DNA from: Vreelandella nanhaiensis
GTDB taxonomy: Bacteria > Pseudomonadota > Gammaproteobacteria > Pseudomonadales > Halomonadaceae
Assembly (NCBI RefSeq): GCF_003990185.1
Contig: NZ_RZHF01000004.1
Coordinates: 618,189 to 682,188 of the forward strand
Reading direction: 5' to 3'
Length of the DNA: 64,000 bases
Shown: positions 10,112 to 19,983 of the stretch, piece after piece
Position numbering within the stretch: the first letter of the stretch is position 1
How the letters are laid out: the number at the start of each line of letters is the position of its first letter
Notes under the pieces: generated by a model
The model's input: the letters and a program-made list of their open reading frames with translations, nothing else
The model's database searches: none
What the model was told of the DNA's origin: nothing
Translations under genes and position numbers: made by a program

Positions 10112-10416
10112 TGGCCGCCGCCACGGCAGTTGGGGGAGTCCGGACGCTCTCCGCCCCGTGCCTGCCACTCTTTTGGCGTATACAAATGTAACGCCAGGGC
10201 ATGTACTGGCCCCGACAGCTCGTCTGCCAGTAGGGCATAGATTTTCTGGTGGCGTTTGACTGGCATCAGACCGTCAAAGCCATCGCTGACCAGCGTCACT
10301 TTGAAGTGAGTTTCAGAGTTGGCGGGCACATTATGCATATGGCTTTCGTTTTCCACATGCAGTACGTCAGGCGTTAGCGCCGTCAACTTCTGCTCAATCT
10401 GTGCTTGTACTGTCAT
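10108..10416 (-). CDS. bolA: BolA family protein
   Basis: BolA-fold protein, normally a partner of monothiol glutaredoxins in iron-sulfur trafficking and, in some species, a morphology regulator. The 102-residue protein contains VENESHMHNVPANSETHFKV and VKRHQKIYALLADEL, the conserved BolA helix with its metal-liganding histidines. ATG 10416 follows GAGGAGAG; an ATG-less extension upstream is unneeded. The C-terminal tail (GGERPDSPNCRGGGQ) is low complexity. It begins a coupled set with holD and rimI. Confidence 0.92.
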   Translation of the reverse strand: MTVQAQIEQKLTALTPDVLHVENESHMHNVPANSETHFKVTLVSDGFDGLMPVKRHQKIYALLADELSGPVHALALHLYTPKEWQARGGERPDSPNCRGGGQ

Positions 10417-10456
10417 GTAGGCTCTCCTCGACATTCAACGTTTTTATTGTACGCGC

Positions 10457-11860
10457 TTACTTGCCACACGACGATGTCTGACGCTCAACGAGCGCGCGCC
10501 GGGCATACGACATTCTTGAAAGACTCGCCAACAGTGCAAGAAAGGACGTAGCCGCCCCCAACCAAAGGGTTACCTGAACCGCCAGGCCAAGTGCCAGGGC
10601 AGCGCCCACCAAGGCGACACCAATCGACTGACCAACGGTGCGTACGGTACTCATCACCCCCGAGACGTTGGCGCTTCGCTCAGGCGGCAGGCTCGACATC
10701 ATTTCACGATTATTGGGGGGCTGAAACAGGCCAAAACCAATTCCGCATAGCGCCGTGCGCCATAAACTTTCCACCACCCCCATCGACTCATTCACCAGCG
10801 CCAGAGCCACCAGCCCAACAATCAATAACACGAGCCCGGCGCTGGAAAGTACGCTGGGGTTGATGCGGTCGGCAAGCCTGCCTGCCAGCGGCCCTACCAA
10901 CATGATGGCCAGTGGCCAAGGCGTAAATAGCCAGGCGGTTTCCAGAGGCGTAAAGCCCATCTGTTCCTGGTAGAAAAACGACAGCGCCACAAACGTCAGC
11001 CCCTGCCCTATAAACGCAAGGCCTGAGGCGGAAACGGCAAGGGTAAAGCGTTTTTCGGCAAACACGCTCAGTGGCAGTAAAGGGTACGGCGCGCGACGCT
11101 GGCGTGTAATAAAACCCGTACCGCTTGCGATGGAAAGAATCACCCAGGCACTTACTTGCCAGAAAGGTGCTGCGTGCCCTACGGCATCCATGGCCAAAAA
11201 GAAGCTTGCCAGCATCAGCATGGAAAGCAGTGCGCCCAGAAAATCAAAGCTGCCCTGGCGGGGCTTGTCTCGCGGCAGCGCACGGCTAGCCAGCCATAGC
11301 GAACACAGCCCCAACGGCAGATTGAGCGCAAACAGCCATGGCCAATCCACGAAAGAAAGAATCACCCCACTGAGCGTCGGCCCAGCGGCATAACCACCGG
11401 CCACGACCAGTGCACTTAACCCCAGCGCGCTGCCCAGTAGGCGCGAAGGAAAGATAGCCCGATAAAGCGAGGGGCCGATCGACAGAGTCGCTGCCGCCCC
11501 CAGGCCCTGCAGCGCACGAAATAACAACAATATTTCCAGGTTGCGTGAAAGTGCGGCACCCAACGCCCCCACCATAAAGGTGGTCAGGCCAAACAGGTAA
11601 ATACGCCTGCGCGTCACAAGCTCGCTGATCCCGGCAAACACCAGCAGGAAAGCGGCACACACCACCTGAAACATGTTGGTGATCCATACCGCGCGAGACG
11701 CCGATGCGTCCAAATCCGCGGCAATGGTAGGCAAGGCAAGATTGATCATGGTGGTATCCACCACCGCCATCAGCGTGCCGGTAATCAGGGCCAGCACCGC
11801 TAAGGCGCGCTCCGGCCCAGGCAGGCCGTCATCACCAGGCCGTGTTTCAAACAGTCGCAT
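10457..11860 (-). CDS. MFS multidrug-type exporter, DHA2 (14-TMS) family
   Basis: Proton-driven efflux permease of the inner membrane. The 467-residue protein has about 14 hydrophobic helices, an N-terminal VDTTMINLALPTIAADL typical of DHA2 members such as SmvA and EmrB (VDxTIVNVALP), a central RPLQG-like segment FRALQGLGAAA, and GYAAGPTLSG in motif C. The substrate cannot be read from sequence; quaternary amines or dyes are usual for the group. The start ATG 11860 is used because GTG 11893 would fall inside the terminator hairpin just upstream. It appears to be a single-gene unit. Confidence 0.87.
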   Translation of the reverse strand: MRLFETRPGDDGLPGPERALAVLALITGTLMAVVDTTMINLALPTIAADLDASASRAVWITNMFQVVCAAFLLVFAGISELVTRRRIYLFGLTTFMVGALGAALSRNLEILLLFRALQGLGAAATLSIGPSLYRAIFPSRLLGSALGLSALVVAGGYAAGPTLSGVILSFVDWPWLFALNLPLGLCSLWLASRALPRDKPRQGSFDFLGALLSMLMLASFFLAMDAVGHAAPFWQVSAWVILSIASGTGFITRQRRAPYPLLPLSVFAEKRFTLAVSASGLAFIGQGLTFVALSFFYQEQMGFTPLETAWLFTPWPLAIMLVGPLAGRLADRINPSVLSSAGLVLLIVGLVALALVNESMGVVESLWRTALCGIGFGLFQPPNNREMMSSLPPERSANVSGVMSTVRTVGQSIGVALVGAALALGLAVQVTLWLGAATSFLALLASLSRMSYARRALVERQTSSCGK

Positions 11861-11894
11861 GGGTGGGATGTTCCTAAACGAAACGACTAACACG

Positions 11895-11920
11895 TTAAAA
11901 CCGGCCTAAGCCGGTTTTAA
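11895..11920 (-). terminator. Rho-independent terminator after the small acidic protein gene
   Basis: A perfect 11-bp stem (TTAAAACCGGC / GCCGGTTTTAA) with a CTAA loop, with U-rich arms. It lies 70 bases downstream of the minus-strand gene at 11991-12377. A second palindrome, AAGCCCC-TA-GGGGCTT, is at 11944-11959. Confidence 0.85.
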
Positions 11921-11990
11921 CGTCAACAAGCGCTCATGCCGTGAAGCCCCTAGGGGCTTGTCAGGCAGGGCGCACTGGAAGCGCTGCGCG

Positions 11991-12377
11991 TTAATCCTGC
12001 TCGCTGTCGAGCAATAAAGCATCATCAACGTCAGAAATTTCCAGCGCCGTCTCATCATCCAGATCAATGGCGAGATAGCTGTGCTCGACGCGTAGAAATT
12101 GCTGAAAAAGCGACCAGTCAAGGGACTCTGGCCATTGGCGTTCATCCTCTTCCCAAGCGCGCAGCTCGGTTTCAAGGATTTCGACATGACGGTCGCGCAC
12201 AAAAGTTTCCAGCGCTTCCGGGGTATCCATTTCAGGAATCAGATAAATGGTACTTTCACGTTCGACGTCGTCCAGTGTCAGGTCGTCGTCTCCCATGGTG
12301 GGTTCCAGCGCATTGATCCAGTCCACAAAGGGCTGGGTCGGCCTGACGCTCAGAGCGGAGCGGTTAAGCAGTTTCAT
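11991..12377 (-). CDS. Conserved acidic protein of unknown function
   Basis: I do not recognise a named family. The 128-residue protein is strongly acidic, begins MKLLNRSALSVRPTQPFVDW, and has EERxW-type and DDETALEISDVDDALLL segments. The pattern (a two-strand start, then WINALEP, STIYLIPE and two helices) suggests a compact cytosolic domain. ATG 12377 has AGGAG eight bases upstream; the longer form to 12437 runs into the lysS 3' end. It follows lysS by 63 bases and is probably co-transcribed with prfB-lysS, ending at the terminator at 11895-11920. Confidence 0.75.
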   Translation of the reverse strand: MKLLNRSALSVRPTQPFVDWINALEPTMGDDDLTLDDVERESTIYLIPEMDTPEALETFVRDRHVEILETELRAWEEDERQWPESLDWSLFQQFLRVEHSYLAIDLDDETALEISDVDDALLLDSEQD

Positions 12378-12440
12378 GGGATTCTCCTCGCCGTCGAAAC
12401 GTTGACCATTATGGGCGCTAAAACGCGCCCTTACCAATTT

Positions 12441-13952
12441 TTAGTCCACTTCTGGGCGCATTGCCGGAAACAGCAACACATCACGGATGGAAGCGCTGTC
12501 GGTAAACAGCATTACCAACCGGTCGATACCGATGCCCTCACCAGCGGTGGGCGGCATACCATACTCAAGCGCCCGCACGTAATCCGCATCATAGTACATG
12601 GCTTCCAGATCACCTGCGTCCTTCTCGGCGGCCTGCGCACGAAAACGCTCGGCCTGGTCTTCTGCGTCGTTGAGCTCCGAGAAGCCATTGGCGATTTCAC
12701 GCCCGCCAACAAAGAACTCGAAACGGTCAGTGACAAACGGGTTGGCATCGTTGCGCCGTGCCAGCGGGCTGACCTCGGCCGGGTATTCGGTAATAAACGT
12801 CGGCTGGTCGAGCTTGTGCTCGGCCACTTCTTCGAAAATTTCCGTCTGGACTTTCCCCAGGCCCCAGCTGTCTTTGACCTTGATACCTAGCTTTTCAGCC
12901 GTTGCACGTGCCGCATCAAGCGACTCCAGATCAGCGTCCGTGATGCCATCGCCGTGATCAATAATCGACTGTTTGAGCGTCAGACGCTTGAACGGCTGGC
13001 CAAAGTCGTAGCTGGCACCCTGGTACTCAAGCAGGGTGGTACCCAGTACTTCCTCGGCGGCGGTACGCAGCATCGCCTCGGTCATGTCCATCAGGTCGTT
13101 ATAGTCAGCATACGCCCAGTAGAACTCGACCATGGTGAATTCAGGATTGTGCCGTGTGGAAAGACCTTCATTACGGAAGTTGCGGTTGATTTCGAAGACC
13201 TTCTCGAAACCACCCACCACCAGGCGCTTCAGATAAAGCTCCGGCGCGATACGCAGGTACATATCCATGCCCAGCGCATTGTGATGGGTCACAAACGGAC
13301 GCGCCGTGGCGCCGCCAGGGATCGGCTGGAGCATCGGCGTTTCTACTTCCATGAAGCCACGCGTTTCAAAGAAACGACGCATGGAGCTGATCACCGCCGC
13401 CCGTGTCTCAAACGCCTTGCGCGACTGCGGATTCATGATCAGATCCACATAGCGCTGGCGATAGCGTGCCTCCTGATCAGTCAGACCGTGGAATTTATCC
13501 GGCAGCGGACGCAAACTTTTAGTCAGAAGCTGCGCTTCGACCATCATCACGTACAGATCGCCCTTGCCGGATTTATGCACCGGGCCGCGCGCCGCCACGA
13601 TGTCACCAATATCCCAGCCCTTGATGTCTTCAAGCACCTCAGCTGGCAGGCCTTTTTTATCCACGTAAAGCTGGATCTGCCCCGCCACGTCCTGAATAAC
13701 GATAAATGGGCCTCGCTGGCGCATGATACGGCCTGCTACTGAGGCCTGGTGATCAAGCGCCTCAAGCTCAGCTTTGTCTTTATCGCCCAGCAGCTCCTGC
13801 AGCTCGACGGTCAGGCTGTCGCGGCGAAAGTCGTTTGGGAAAGCGCTCTTACCTTGCTCTGCTGCCAGCTCACGACGCGCGGTGAGCTTGGCGCGACGCT
13901 CAGCAATAAGATGGTTTTCGTTTTCAGGAGAAGACGCGTCTTGGTTAGCCAT
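12441..13952 (-). CDS. lysS: Lysyl-tRNA synthetase (class II)
   Basis: Charges tRNA-Lys in the cytosol. The 503-residue protein has the OB-fold anticodon domain (about 60-150, [20 protein letters not shown]), motif 1 around [23 protein letters not shown], motif 2 with [21 protein letters not shown], and motif 3 with [12 protein letters not shown] near the C-terminus. Length and alignment match E. coli LysS closely. It follows prfB by 34 bases, the conserved prfB-lysS operon. Confidence 0.97.
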   Translation of the reverse strand: MANQDASSPENENHLIAERRAKLTARRELAAEQGKSAFPNDFRRDSLTVELQELLGDKDKAELEALDHQASVAGRIMRQRGPFIVIQDVAGQIQLYVDKKGLPAEVLEDIKGWDIGDIVAARGPVHKSGKGDLYVMMVEAQLLTKSLRPLPDKFHGLTDQEARYRQRYVDLIMNPQSRKAFETRAAVISSMRRFFETRGFMEVETPMLQPIPGGATARPFVTHHNALGMDMYLRIAPELYLKRLVVGGFEKVFEINRNFRNEGLSTRHNPEFTMVEFYWAYADYNDLMDMTEAMLRTAAEEVLGTTLLEYQGASYDFGQPFKRLTLKQSIIDHGDGITDADLESLDAARATAEKLGIKVKDSWGLGKVQTEIFEEVAEHKLDQPTFITEYPAEVSPLARRNDANPFVTDRFEFFVGGREIANGFSELNDAEDQAERFRAQAAEKDAGDLEAMYYDADYVRALEYGMPPTAGEGIGIDRLVMLFTDSASIRDVLLFPAMRPEVD

Positions 13953-13986
13953 GGGGCACCCTATTCATGTTCGAACGCTAAAAAAA

Positions 13987-15085
13987 TTACAAGCCTTGCT
14001 TGAGACTGGCGACGATAAACTGGTCCAGATCACCATCGAGGACCTTGTCGCAGTTGCTGGACTGTACACCGGTACGCAAATCTTTAATGCGCTGGTCATC
14101 AAGCACGTAAGAGCGAATCTGGCTGCCCCAGCCGATATCGGCTTTGGAGTCTTCCGCCTCCTGCTTGGCGGCATTGCGCTTTTGCATTTCATGCTCCCAG
14201 AGCTTCGCCTTTAGCTGCTTCATGGCAAAGTCACGGTTGGCATGCTGGCTGCGCTGGTTCTGGCACGCTACCACAATACCGGTAGGCTCGTGGGTGATCC
14301 GCACCGCCGAATCGGTGGTGTTAACGTGCTGGCCGCCCGCACCACTGGAGCGATAGGTATCTACACGTAGATCCGAGGGGTTAATCTCAACCTCAAAGCT
14401 ATCGTCCACTTCAGGCGACATAAACACAGAGGCAAACGACGTGTGGCGACGGCCACCGGAGTCGAACGGGCTTTTACGCACCAGCCGGTGAACACCGGTT
14501 TCGGTACGTAGCCAGCCGAAGGCGTAATCGCCCTGAATATGCAGCGAGGCCGACTTGATACCTGCGACTTCGCCTGCGGAAATTTCGGTTATCTCAGCTT
14601 TAAAGCCGTGGCTTTCTGCCCAGCGCAGGTACATGCGCAGCAGAATATTGGCCCAGTCCTGCGCCTCGGTGCCGCCAGAGCCCGACTGGATATCCAAATA
14701 GGCATTATTTGCATCCATTTCGCCGGAGAACATGCGTCGGAACTCAAGTTTCTCAAGCGCCGCCTGCAGGCCATCAAGCTCTTTGCGCACTTCTTCAACC
14801 GTACCTTCGTCCTCTTCCATCTCGGCCAATTCCAGAAGGTCGCGGCTGTCGCCCAATCCCTGGTCCAGCTCGTCAATGGTCGCCACAATGGCTTCAAGGG
14901 AAGAGCGCTCTTTACCCAACTTTTGCGCGTAGTCCGGGTCGTTCCAGACATTCGGGTCTTCAAGCTCACGGGAAACTTCTTCTAGCCGATCTTTCTTCTC
15001 GGCATAGTCAAAGATACCCCCTAAGAACGTCTGTCCGCTCAGACAGGTCCTTGATCTGGTTGTGAATCGGGTTGGTTTCCAACAT
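13987..15085 (-). CDS. prfB: Peptide chain release factor 2 (programmed +1 frameshift)
   Basis: Releases peptides at UGA and UAA codons. Translation starts at ATG 15085 ([20 protein letters not shown]), runs 25 codons to CTT, meets an in-frame TGA at 15010-15008, and resumes in the +1 frame at GAC 15009 to the stop at 13987, giving 365 residues, the normal RF2 length. The stop-codon reading tripeptide SPF is present in [14 protein letters not shown] and the catalytic GGQ in [16 protein letters not shown]. The frameshift lets RF2 limit its own synthesis. A plain ORF call starting at 14919 would lose 55 N-terminal residues. Confidence 0.96.
15007..15025 (-). promoter_or_regulatory. prfB programmed +1 frameshift site
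   Basis: Reading the minus strand, CTT AGG GGG TAT CTT TGA C is identical to the known E. coli RF2 site: an internal Shine-Dalgarno-like AGGGGG three bases before CTT, then the weak UGA-C stop. TGA is codon 26, as in E. coli. The ribosome slips from CUU to UUU when RF2 is scarce. Confidence 0.95.
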
Positions 15086-15252
15086 GGGTCGCCCTAGCCT
15101 TGGTCAGTGCCGCACGGTTCAAAAGAAAGACGCGCCGCTGAAGCGACACAGCTTGGCGATTCCAAGCCGGCACTGCAGCGGCGAAATTCTGAGAACGTAT
15201 TGTAACGAAACCTAGCGCTTCTCGCATCCACTCGACTTATCCGCGCTCATGA

Positions 15253-15278
15253 TTAAACCCGGCATTCGCCGGGTTTAA
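15253..15278 (-). terminator. Terminator after fadL-type gene
   Basis: A perfect 11-bp stem (TTAAACCCGGC / GCCGGGTTTAA) with ATTC loop, 61 bases beyond the stop of the minus-strand porin gene. The remainder of 15086-15338 is the prfB upstream region, with no further gene seen. Confidence 0.82.
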
Positions 15279-15338
15279 GGGAAGCCTCCTATTAACTCTT
15301 AAGAAACCTGACGGGGCACTGTTCTTGGGAGTACAGGT

Positions 15339-16691
15339 TTAAAAACGATAGGTTAGCTGGGCCCCAAAGCCGTGGGCTTCGTTTTTATAATCAGCTGAGT
15401 AGTTAGATGTAATAGGGGGCGTTTGTTGTCCCGCCACAGTAAAGCTATCTGTTTTGGTTTGATCTACCTGGGTTGAGCGCTCAGTGAGGTATGAGTAAGC
15501 GAAATCAAGTGTTAGATCTGGCGTCGGACTCCAGCCTGCACCAATTGAGAAAATGCGCCTATCATCCGACGGAATCCGCACGCTGCGCGTTGCATCCTGC
15601 GTTGGGGTGAAATCAAGCGCCACCCCGGCACGCAGGGCAAGCTGGGGCGTCAGCTGATATTCACCGCCGGTTGAGAATGCCCAGGCGTTGGAGTATTTCT
15701 GCTGCTCATTGGTGATCTCGCCACGCTCGGCGCCTGTGACCAGAATCTGATCGAATTCGCTCCAGCGCACCCAAGAAGCGCCAAACATAAGCTTGAGGTT
15801 ATCGCTCATTTGCTGGGTCAGCGAGAGGTTGACCGTTTCAGGCGTGGTCAAATCCAATGCAGCGGTATCAGTCACGGTACCAATACCTAGTTGATCAAGC
15901 ACTGGAGAGCTGGCAGAGAAGTTACCTTCAAGATTAAAATCAACTTTTGAACGATATGTTAAGCCAAATGTGGTTTCCGGTGCCGGCTGATAGATCACCC
16001 CCAGGTTATAGCCCCACGCCTCATCATCACCTTCAACGCGTGAGTCTACCTCAGTAATAATAGGCGCCCCGTTAGGCGCTTGCCCAACAGCAACAGGCAC
16101 TTGGCGGCGCAACTCCCCCTCTACGCGGTTATACGTAACGCCTACACCCACACCCCACTGCTCGTTAAAGCGATAGGAAACGGTTGGCTGAGCGGTCATC
16201 ACCTTGACTTCGGTATAGTTGCCCTGGTTACGTCCCTGGAAATCGCCTTCATACTCGGTTTTTGAGCCAAAAGGCGCATATACACCAAAACCGAAGGCTA
16301 GCTGCTCGTTGACCGGCTGCGCGTAAAAGGCAAAAGGCACCAGCGTGCCTGGCACCATATCGCCATCGTTGCTTCCGGCTACCGAGCCCAGCGGCAATGA
16401 GCCTGCTGGCGTTTGCAAAGAACGACTAGCTGAAGTGTTATCTATATCAGAATTGACGTTTAGATAAGTACCACCCACGGTTATCTGCGCGCGATCAAGA
16501 AACGACATACCTGCCGGGTTACCGTAAACAATGGTGGCATCGTGTACGTTAGAGCTACGCCCGGCATGGCTGTAGCCTTGGCCGCTAACACTCTGTTCGT
16601 TAATTTGGTAACCGCCAGCGTGCACTTGGCTTGCGAAGACAGCAGCCGACACCGCAGCTGCTAGCGTGAGCTTATTGAATTTATTATTCAT
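15339..16691 (-). CDS. fadL: Outer-membrane long-chain fatty acid transporter, FadL family
   Basis: Beta-barrel channel importing long-chain fatty acids or other hydrophobic compounds across the outer membrane. The 450-residue precursor has a signal peptide (about 1-25, ending SQVHA), then the FadL plug start GGYQINEQSVSGQGYSHAGRS and the NPAGMSFLDRAQ segment, many alternating beta strands, and a C-terminal aromatic residue in QLTYRF as required for barrel assembly. AAGAGG precedes ATG 16691. Substrate may be fatty acids or aromatic hydrocarbons (TodX-type members exist). It is transcribed alone. Confidence 0.9.
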   Translation of the reverse strand: MNNKFNKLTLAAAVSAAVFASQVHAGGYQINEQSVSGQGYSHAGRSSNVHDATIVYGNPAGMSFLDRAQITVGGTYLNVNSDIDNTSASRSLQTPAGSLPLGSVAGSNDGDMVPGTLVPFAFYAQPVNEQLAFGFGVYAPFGSKTEYEGDFQGRNQGNYTEVKVMTAQPTVSYRFNEQWGVGVGVTYNRVEGELRRQVPVAVGQAPNGAPIITEVDSRVEGDDEAWGYNLGVIYQPAPETTFGLTYRSKVDFNLEGNFSASSPVLDQLGIGTVTDTAALDLTTPETVNLSLTQQMSDNLKLMFGASWVRWSEFDQILVTGAERGEITNEQQKYSNAWAFSTGGEYQLTPQLALRAGVALDFTPTQDATRSVRIPSDDRRIFSIGAGWSPTPDLTLDFAYSYLTERSTQVDQTKTDSFTVAGQQTPPITSNYSADYKNEAHGFGAQLTYRF

Positions 16692-16942
16692 GGTTAGCCT
16701 CTTGTCCCATTGATCCTGCGGATTGGCGCATCCGCTTGCGCTAGTTCTTTTGTATCTAGTTTTTGTATCTAGGCTTTTTATACGGCGTTCTTGCTTCTCA
16801 GTTTTGGCCTAAAGTGACCTTGGGTTCAAGGGCCAAACGAGCGTTTTATTTTGTTTTCCGCTTATACATTAGTCGCACGATCGTTTTAAATCGTTGTTTT
16901 AGTCGTTTTAAGTCTTTTTTAGCGCTTCTTTAAACCTTCTCC
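16692..16942. other. Upstream region of fadL-type gene, no gene
   Basis: This AT-rich divergent spacer holds no credible coding sequence. It contains a direct repeat of TTTTGTATCTAG near 16749-16775, a TATAAA-like box on the minus strand near 16780, and the operator-like site at 16834. Runs of TTTTAAGTC/TTTTAAATCG near 16883-16920 are unexplained. Confidence 0.5.
16834..16847 (-). promoter_or_regulatory. PsrA-like operator upstream of fadL
   Basis: CAAAC-GAGC-GTTTT fits the published style of the PsrA motif (G/C-AAAC-N2-4-GTTT-G/C) apart from the last base. PsrA is a TetR-family fatty-acid-responsive repressor/activator in pseudomonads and relatives. Its place 143 bases before a fatty-acid porin supports the idea, but the match is short. 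Confidence 0.35.
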
Positions 16943-16974
16943 TTGACCTGTGTGTAACCCACAGGTTTTACACT
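16943..16974 (+). promoter_or_regulatory. MerR-type promoter and operator of the copper operon
   Basis: A -35 TTGACC (16943-16948) and -10 TACACT (16969-16974) are separated by 20 bases (19 if TTACAC is used), the overlong spacing of MerR-family promoters. Between them lies a perfect dyad ACCTGTG-N7-CACAGGT (16946-16966), with the same 7-7-7 geometry as CueR sites. AGGAAGA and ATG 17006 follow. Activation by twisting the DNA on metal binding is the known mechanism for the family. Confidence 0.85.
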
Positions 16975-17005
16975 TACACTCATCTCCGGCGACAGGAAGA
17001 GCGTG

Positions 17006-17434
17006 ATGAAAGTCAGCGAGCTTGCCAAGCGCGGCGGTGTAACGGCAGAGACAGTCCGTCACTACACCCGTGAAGGTTTACTTTCCCCCCGGCGCCACCC
17101 GGATAACGGCTATCAGCTTTTTTCAAGCACCGACCTTGAGCGCCTGCACTTTATTCAGCGGGCGCGCAAGCTGGGGTTTAGCGTGGCCGAGATACACGAC
17201 ATTCTTCTGCACGCCGACCAGGGTGATTCGCCCTGTCCGCTGGTGCGCGACTTACTGGCCACCCGCCTGCCGCAAATTCGCGCGCGTATTGCCGAGCTTG
17301 AGGCCCTGGCCCAGCGCATGGAGCAGGCGCTGGAGAGTTGGCAGCACATGCCGGACGGTACGCCGGACGGACATAGCCTGTGCCGTCTTATCGAAAGTTT
17401 TCCCGATGAGTCATCTCCTCAGGAGGCCTTATGA
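17006..17434 (+). CDS. MerR-family metal-responsive regulator of copA
   Basis: Transcriptional activator of the operon it starts. The 142-residue protein has the MerR helix-turn-helix ([25 protein letters not shown], residues 2-26), a dimer helix (about 80-112), and a short C-terminal metal loop. Cys77 occupies the position where CueR has Ser and ZntR has Cys79 (17 residues before the RIAEL segment in both). The first loop cysteine of CueR/ZntR is missing: the loop reads [15 protein letters not shown], keeping only Cys126. ATG 17006 is spaced six bases from AGGAAGA; GTG 17003 is also possible. The stop overlaps copA in ATGA. Metal selectivity is uncertain; copper is inferred from the partner. 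Confidence 0.88.
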   Translation: MKVSELAKRGGVTAETVRHYTREGLLSPRRHPDNGYQLFSSTDLERLHFIQRARKLGFSVAEIHDILLHADQGDSPCPLVRDLLATRLPQIRARIAELEALAQRMEQALESWQHMPDGTPDGHSLCRLIESFPDESSPQEAL

Positions 17435-19983
17435 ATATCACCCGCGATTCGCGACGCGCTGTTTCACGCACCGTTCCCGGCATGAGCTGCCAGGGGTGCG
17501 TCAAGCGTATGCGTGAGGCTATCCAAACCGAAGACCCCGCCGCCGAGGTGGTGGGCACGCCGGCTGAGAAGCATTTAGCAGTTACTACTTGGCTTGAGGA
17601 TGACGTACTGGATACCGCGCTTGCCAAAGCGGGTTATCCGTCAAGTAATGAGCCCTCTGTCGCCTCGGCGCCTGAACCCGAGGCGCCAGCTAGCACTTCG
17701 GTCTTCAACGGCACAGATGCAAGCACCAACCATTCACCTTCCTCTACACCTCGCCAACCTTCCGTGCGTCTGTCCATTAGCGGTATGACCTGCGCCAGCT
17801 GTGTCAAAAGCGTGCAAAACGCCTTGGCACATACCCAAGGCGTAGAAGCAGCCAGCGTCAACTTCGCCACTCATACCGCCCAGGTAATGGGCAGTGCCAA
17901 ACAGCAAGCGCTTATCGAGGCTGTGGCCAGCGCTGGTTATACCGCCGAGCCGATTGTGGATATGCGCGAAGCCGAGCGTGTTCGTGCCGAGCAGGATGCC
18001 CTGACCTACCGGCAGCGGCTAAGGGGCAGTGCCGTTTCTCTAGCACTCGCCGTTCCGTTAATGCTCAGCATGTTTGTCTATCACCCTCATCCCATGGGTG
18101 CCGGCCGCGTTTACTGGCTGGCGATTGGTCTGCTGACACTTGGTATATTGGCATTCCCGGGCCGCCACTTCTTCGTCAATGCCTGGAAGAACCTCAAGCG
18201 TCACCAGGCCAATATGGATACGCTGGTCGCGATGGGCACGGGCACTGCCTGGCTCTACTCCATGGCGGTCGTGCTGTTTGCTCCCTGGCTGCCAGAGGCG
18301 GCCCAGGGTATCTATTTTGAAGCCTCGGCCATGGTGATTGGGCTTATCCTGCTGGGTAATGCCATGGAGCTTCGCGCCCGGGGACGTACCAGTAGTGCGT
18401 TAAAACGCCTGCTTGACCTGCAAGGCCGCACGGCGCGGGTGATTCGTGATGGCCAGGAGCAGGAAATCGACGTGGACGCGGTGCGTGAAGGCGACCATAT
18501 CCGCGTGCGCCCCGGCGAGCGCCTGCCGGTTGACGGTAAAGTGACCGAAGGTCAGAGCCATATTGATGAATCCATGCTGACCGGCGAGCCGCTGGCAGTG
18601 CGCAAGCAAATAGGTGACGACGTCAGCGCTGGCACCGTGAATGGCAAAGGCGGGCTTGTTTACCGCGCCACGCGGGTAGGCCGCGACACCCGGCTTGGGC
18701 AAATCACCGAACAGGTCGCCAGCGCCCAGAATTCACGCCCGCCCATCGGCGAGCTAGCGGATAAGGTGTCCAGCATATTTGTGCCCTCGGTGATGATCAT
18801 TGCCGTTCTGGCGGCGCTTGTATGGTTCAACGTAGGCCCTGAGCCACGGGTTATTCATATGCTGGTCGCCGCGACGACCGTACTGATCATCGCCTGCCCC
18901 TGTGCGCTGGGCCTTGCCACGCCGATTTCCACCATGATTGGCGTGGGCAAGGCGGCGCAGCACGGCGTACTGGTCAGAAACGGCGAGGCGCTGCAAACCG
19001 CAAGCAAGCTAACGACACTGGTAGTCGATAAAACCGGCACGCTCACCGAAGGTAAACCCAGCGTCACCAATGCGCAGATATTCGGTGAGAATCAAGCCAC
19101 TGTGTTGGGTTTGATTCACGCACTGGAACGCGGCTCTGAGCACCCGTTGGCGACAGCCCTGATGGCTTACGCAGAAGAGCAAGGTGCCGTGCCTGTCGAG
19201 ATTAAGAAGTTCGAAAGCGTGACGGGCGGCGGCGTGAAAGCCGAAACCCGCGACGGTAGAGCGCTATTGTTGGGCAATGCGCGCCTGCTTGAAGACGCAG
19301 GTGTGGATCTCAAGGCAGGTAAAGAACAGACACAGGCGCTGGAGGAGCAGGCCCGGACCCTGGTGTACCTGGCCGTGGATGGCCGCTTGACGGCTCTTTT
19401 CGGTATTAGCGACCCGTTGCGCGCTGACGCCGCCGCGGCGGTCAAGCGCCTCAAGCAGGATGGCCTGAAGGTGATCATGCTAACCGGTGATAACCCGCGC
19501 ACCGCCGCGGCGATTGCCCATGAGGTAGGCATCACGACGTTCCAGGCGGGCCTGACACCAAGTGATAAACACGCTGAAATCAAGCGCTTGCAGCAGGCCG
19601 GCGAAATGGTTGGCATGGTGGGCGATGGCATCAACGATGCCCCCGCTCTGGCCCAGGCCAATGTCGGCTTTGCCATTGGTCAAGGAACCGATATTGCCAT
19701 CGAGAGCGCGGGCATGACGCTGATGCGCGGCTCGCTTCACGGTGTGGCCTCAGCGATTGAAATCAGCCGAGCGACGCTTGCCAATATCAAGCAGAACCTG
19801 GTCGGCGCTTTTGGCTATAACGTGCTGGGTATCCCTATCGCCGCTGGGCTTCTATATCCAATGACCGGCATGCTACTTTCACCGATTATCGCCGGGGTCG
19901 CCATGTCACTTTCCTCCATCACCGTGGTCAGCAATGCCAACCGCCTGCGGTTCTGGAAGCCCGCCCAACAGGAGGCCTCATGA
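17431..19983 (+). CDS. copA: Copper-exporting P-type ATPase CopA
   Basis: Exports Cu(I) from cytosol to periplasm. The 850-residue protein has two N-terminal metal-binding domains with GMSCQGC (Cys20, Cys23) and GMTCASC (Cys121, Cys124), joined by a Pro/Ser/Thr-rich linker, then eight membrane helices. The ion path motif CPC is at 489-491, the phosphorylation site DKTGT at 533-537, SEHPLA in the nucleotide domain, and [10 protein letters not shown] at the hinge. YN in helix 7 and [11 protein letters not shown] in helix 8 mark the Cu(I) class (P1B-1) and argue against Zn/Cd. The first metal domain is diverged. Strong AGGAGG precedes ATG 17431, which overlaps the regulator stop. Confidence 0.96.
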   Translation: MNITRDSRRAVSRTVPGMSCQGCVKRMREAIQTEDPAAEVVGTPAEKHLAVTTWLEDDVLDTALAKAGYPSSNEPSVASAPEPEAPASTSVFNGTDASTNHSPSSTPRQPSVRLSISGMTCASCVKSVQNALAHTQGVEAASVNFATHTAQVMGSAKQQALIEAVASAGYTAEPIVDMREAERVRAEQDALTYRQRLRGSAVSLALAVPLMLSMFVYHPHPMGAGRVYWLAIGLLTLGILAFPGRHFFVNAWKNLKRHQANMDTLVAMGTGTAWLYSMAVVLFAPWLPEAAQGIYFEASAMVIGLILLGNAMELRARGRTSSALKRLLDLQGRTARVIRDGQEQEIDVDAVREGDHIRVRPGERLPVDGKVTEGQSHIDESMLTGEPLAVRKQIGDDVSAGTVNGKGGLVYRATRVGRDTRLGQITEQVASAQNSRPPIGELADKVSSIFVPSVMIIAVLAALVWFNVGPEPRVIHMLVAATTVLIIACPCALGLATPISTMIGVGKAAQHGVLVRNGEALQTASKLTTLVVDKTGTLTEGKPSVTNAQIFGENQATVLGLIHALERGSEHPLATALMAYAEEQGAVPVEIKKFESVTGGGVKAETRDGRALLLGNARLLEDAGVDLKAGKEQTQALEEQARTLVYLAVDGRLTALFGISDPLRADAAAAVKRLKQDGLKVIMLTGDNPRTAAAIAHEVGITTFQAGLTPSDKHAEIKRLQQAGEMVGMVGDGINDAPALAQANVGFAIGQGTDIAIESAGMTLMRGSLHGVASAIEISRATLANIKQNLVGAFGYNVLGIPIAAGLLYPMTGMLLSPIIAGVAMSLSSITVVSNANRLRFWKPAQQEAS

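Noticed and set aside
12099..12890. Plus-strand 263-codon frame antisense to lysS
   Set aside because: Shadow of conserved coding sequence with no ribosome site.
15039..15227. Minus-strand 62-codon frame upstream of prfB
   Set aside because: It overlaps the RF2 N-terminus in a different frame and has no homologue likeness.
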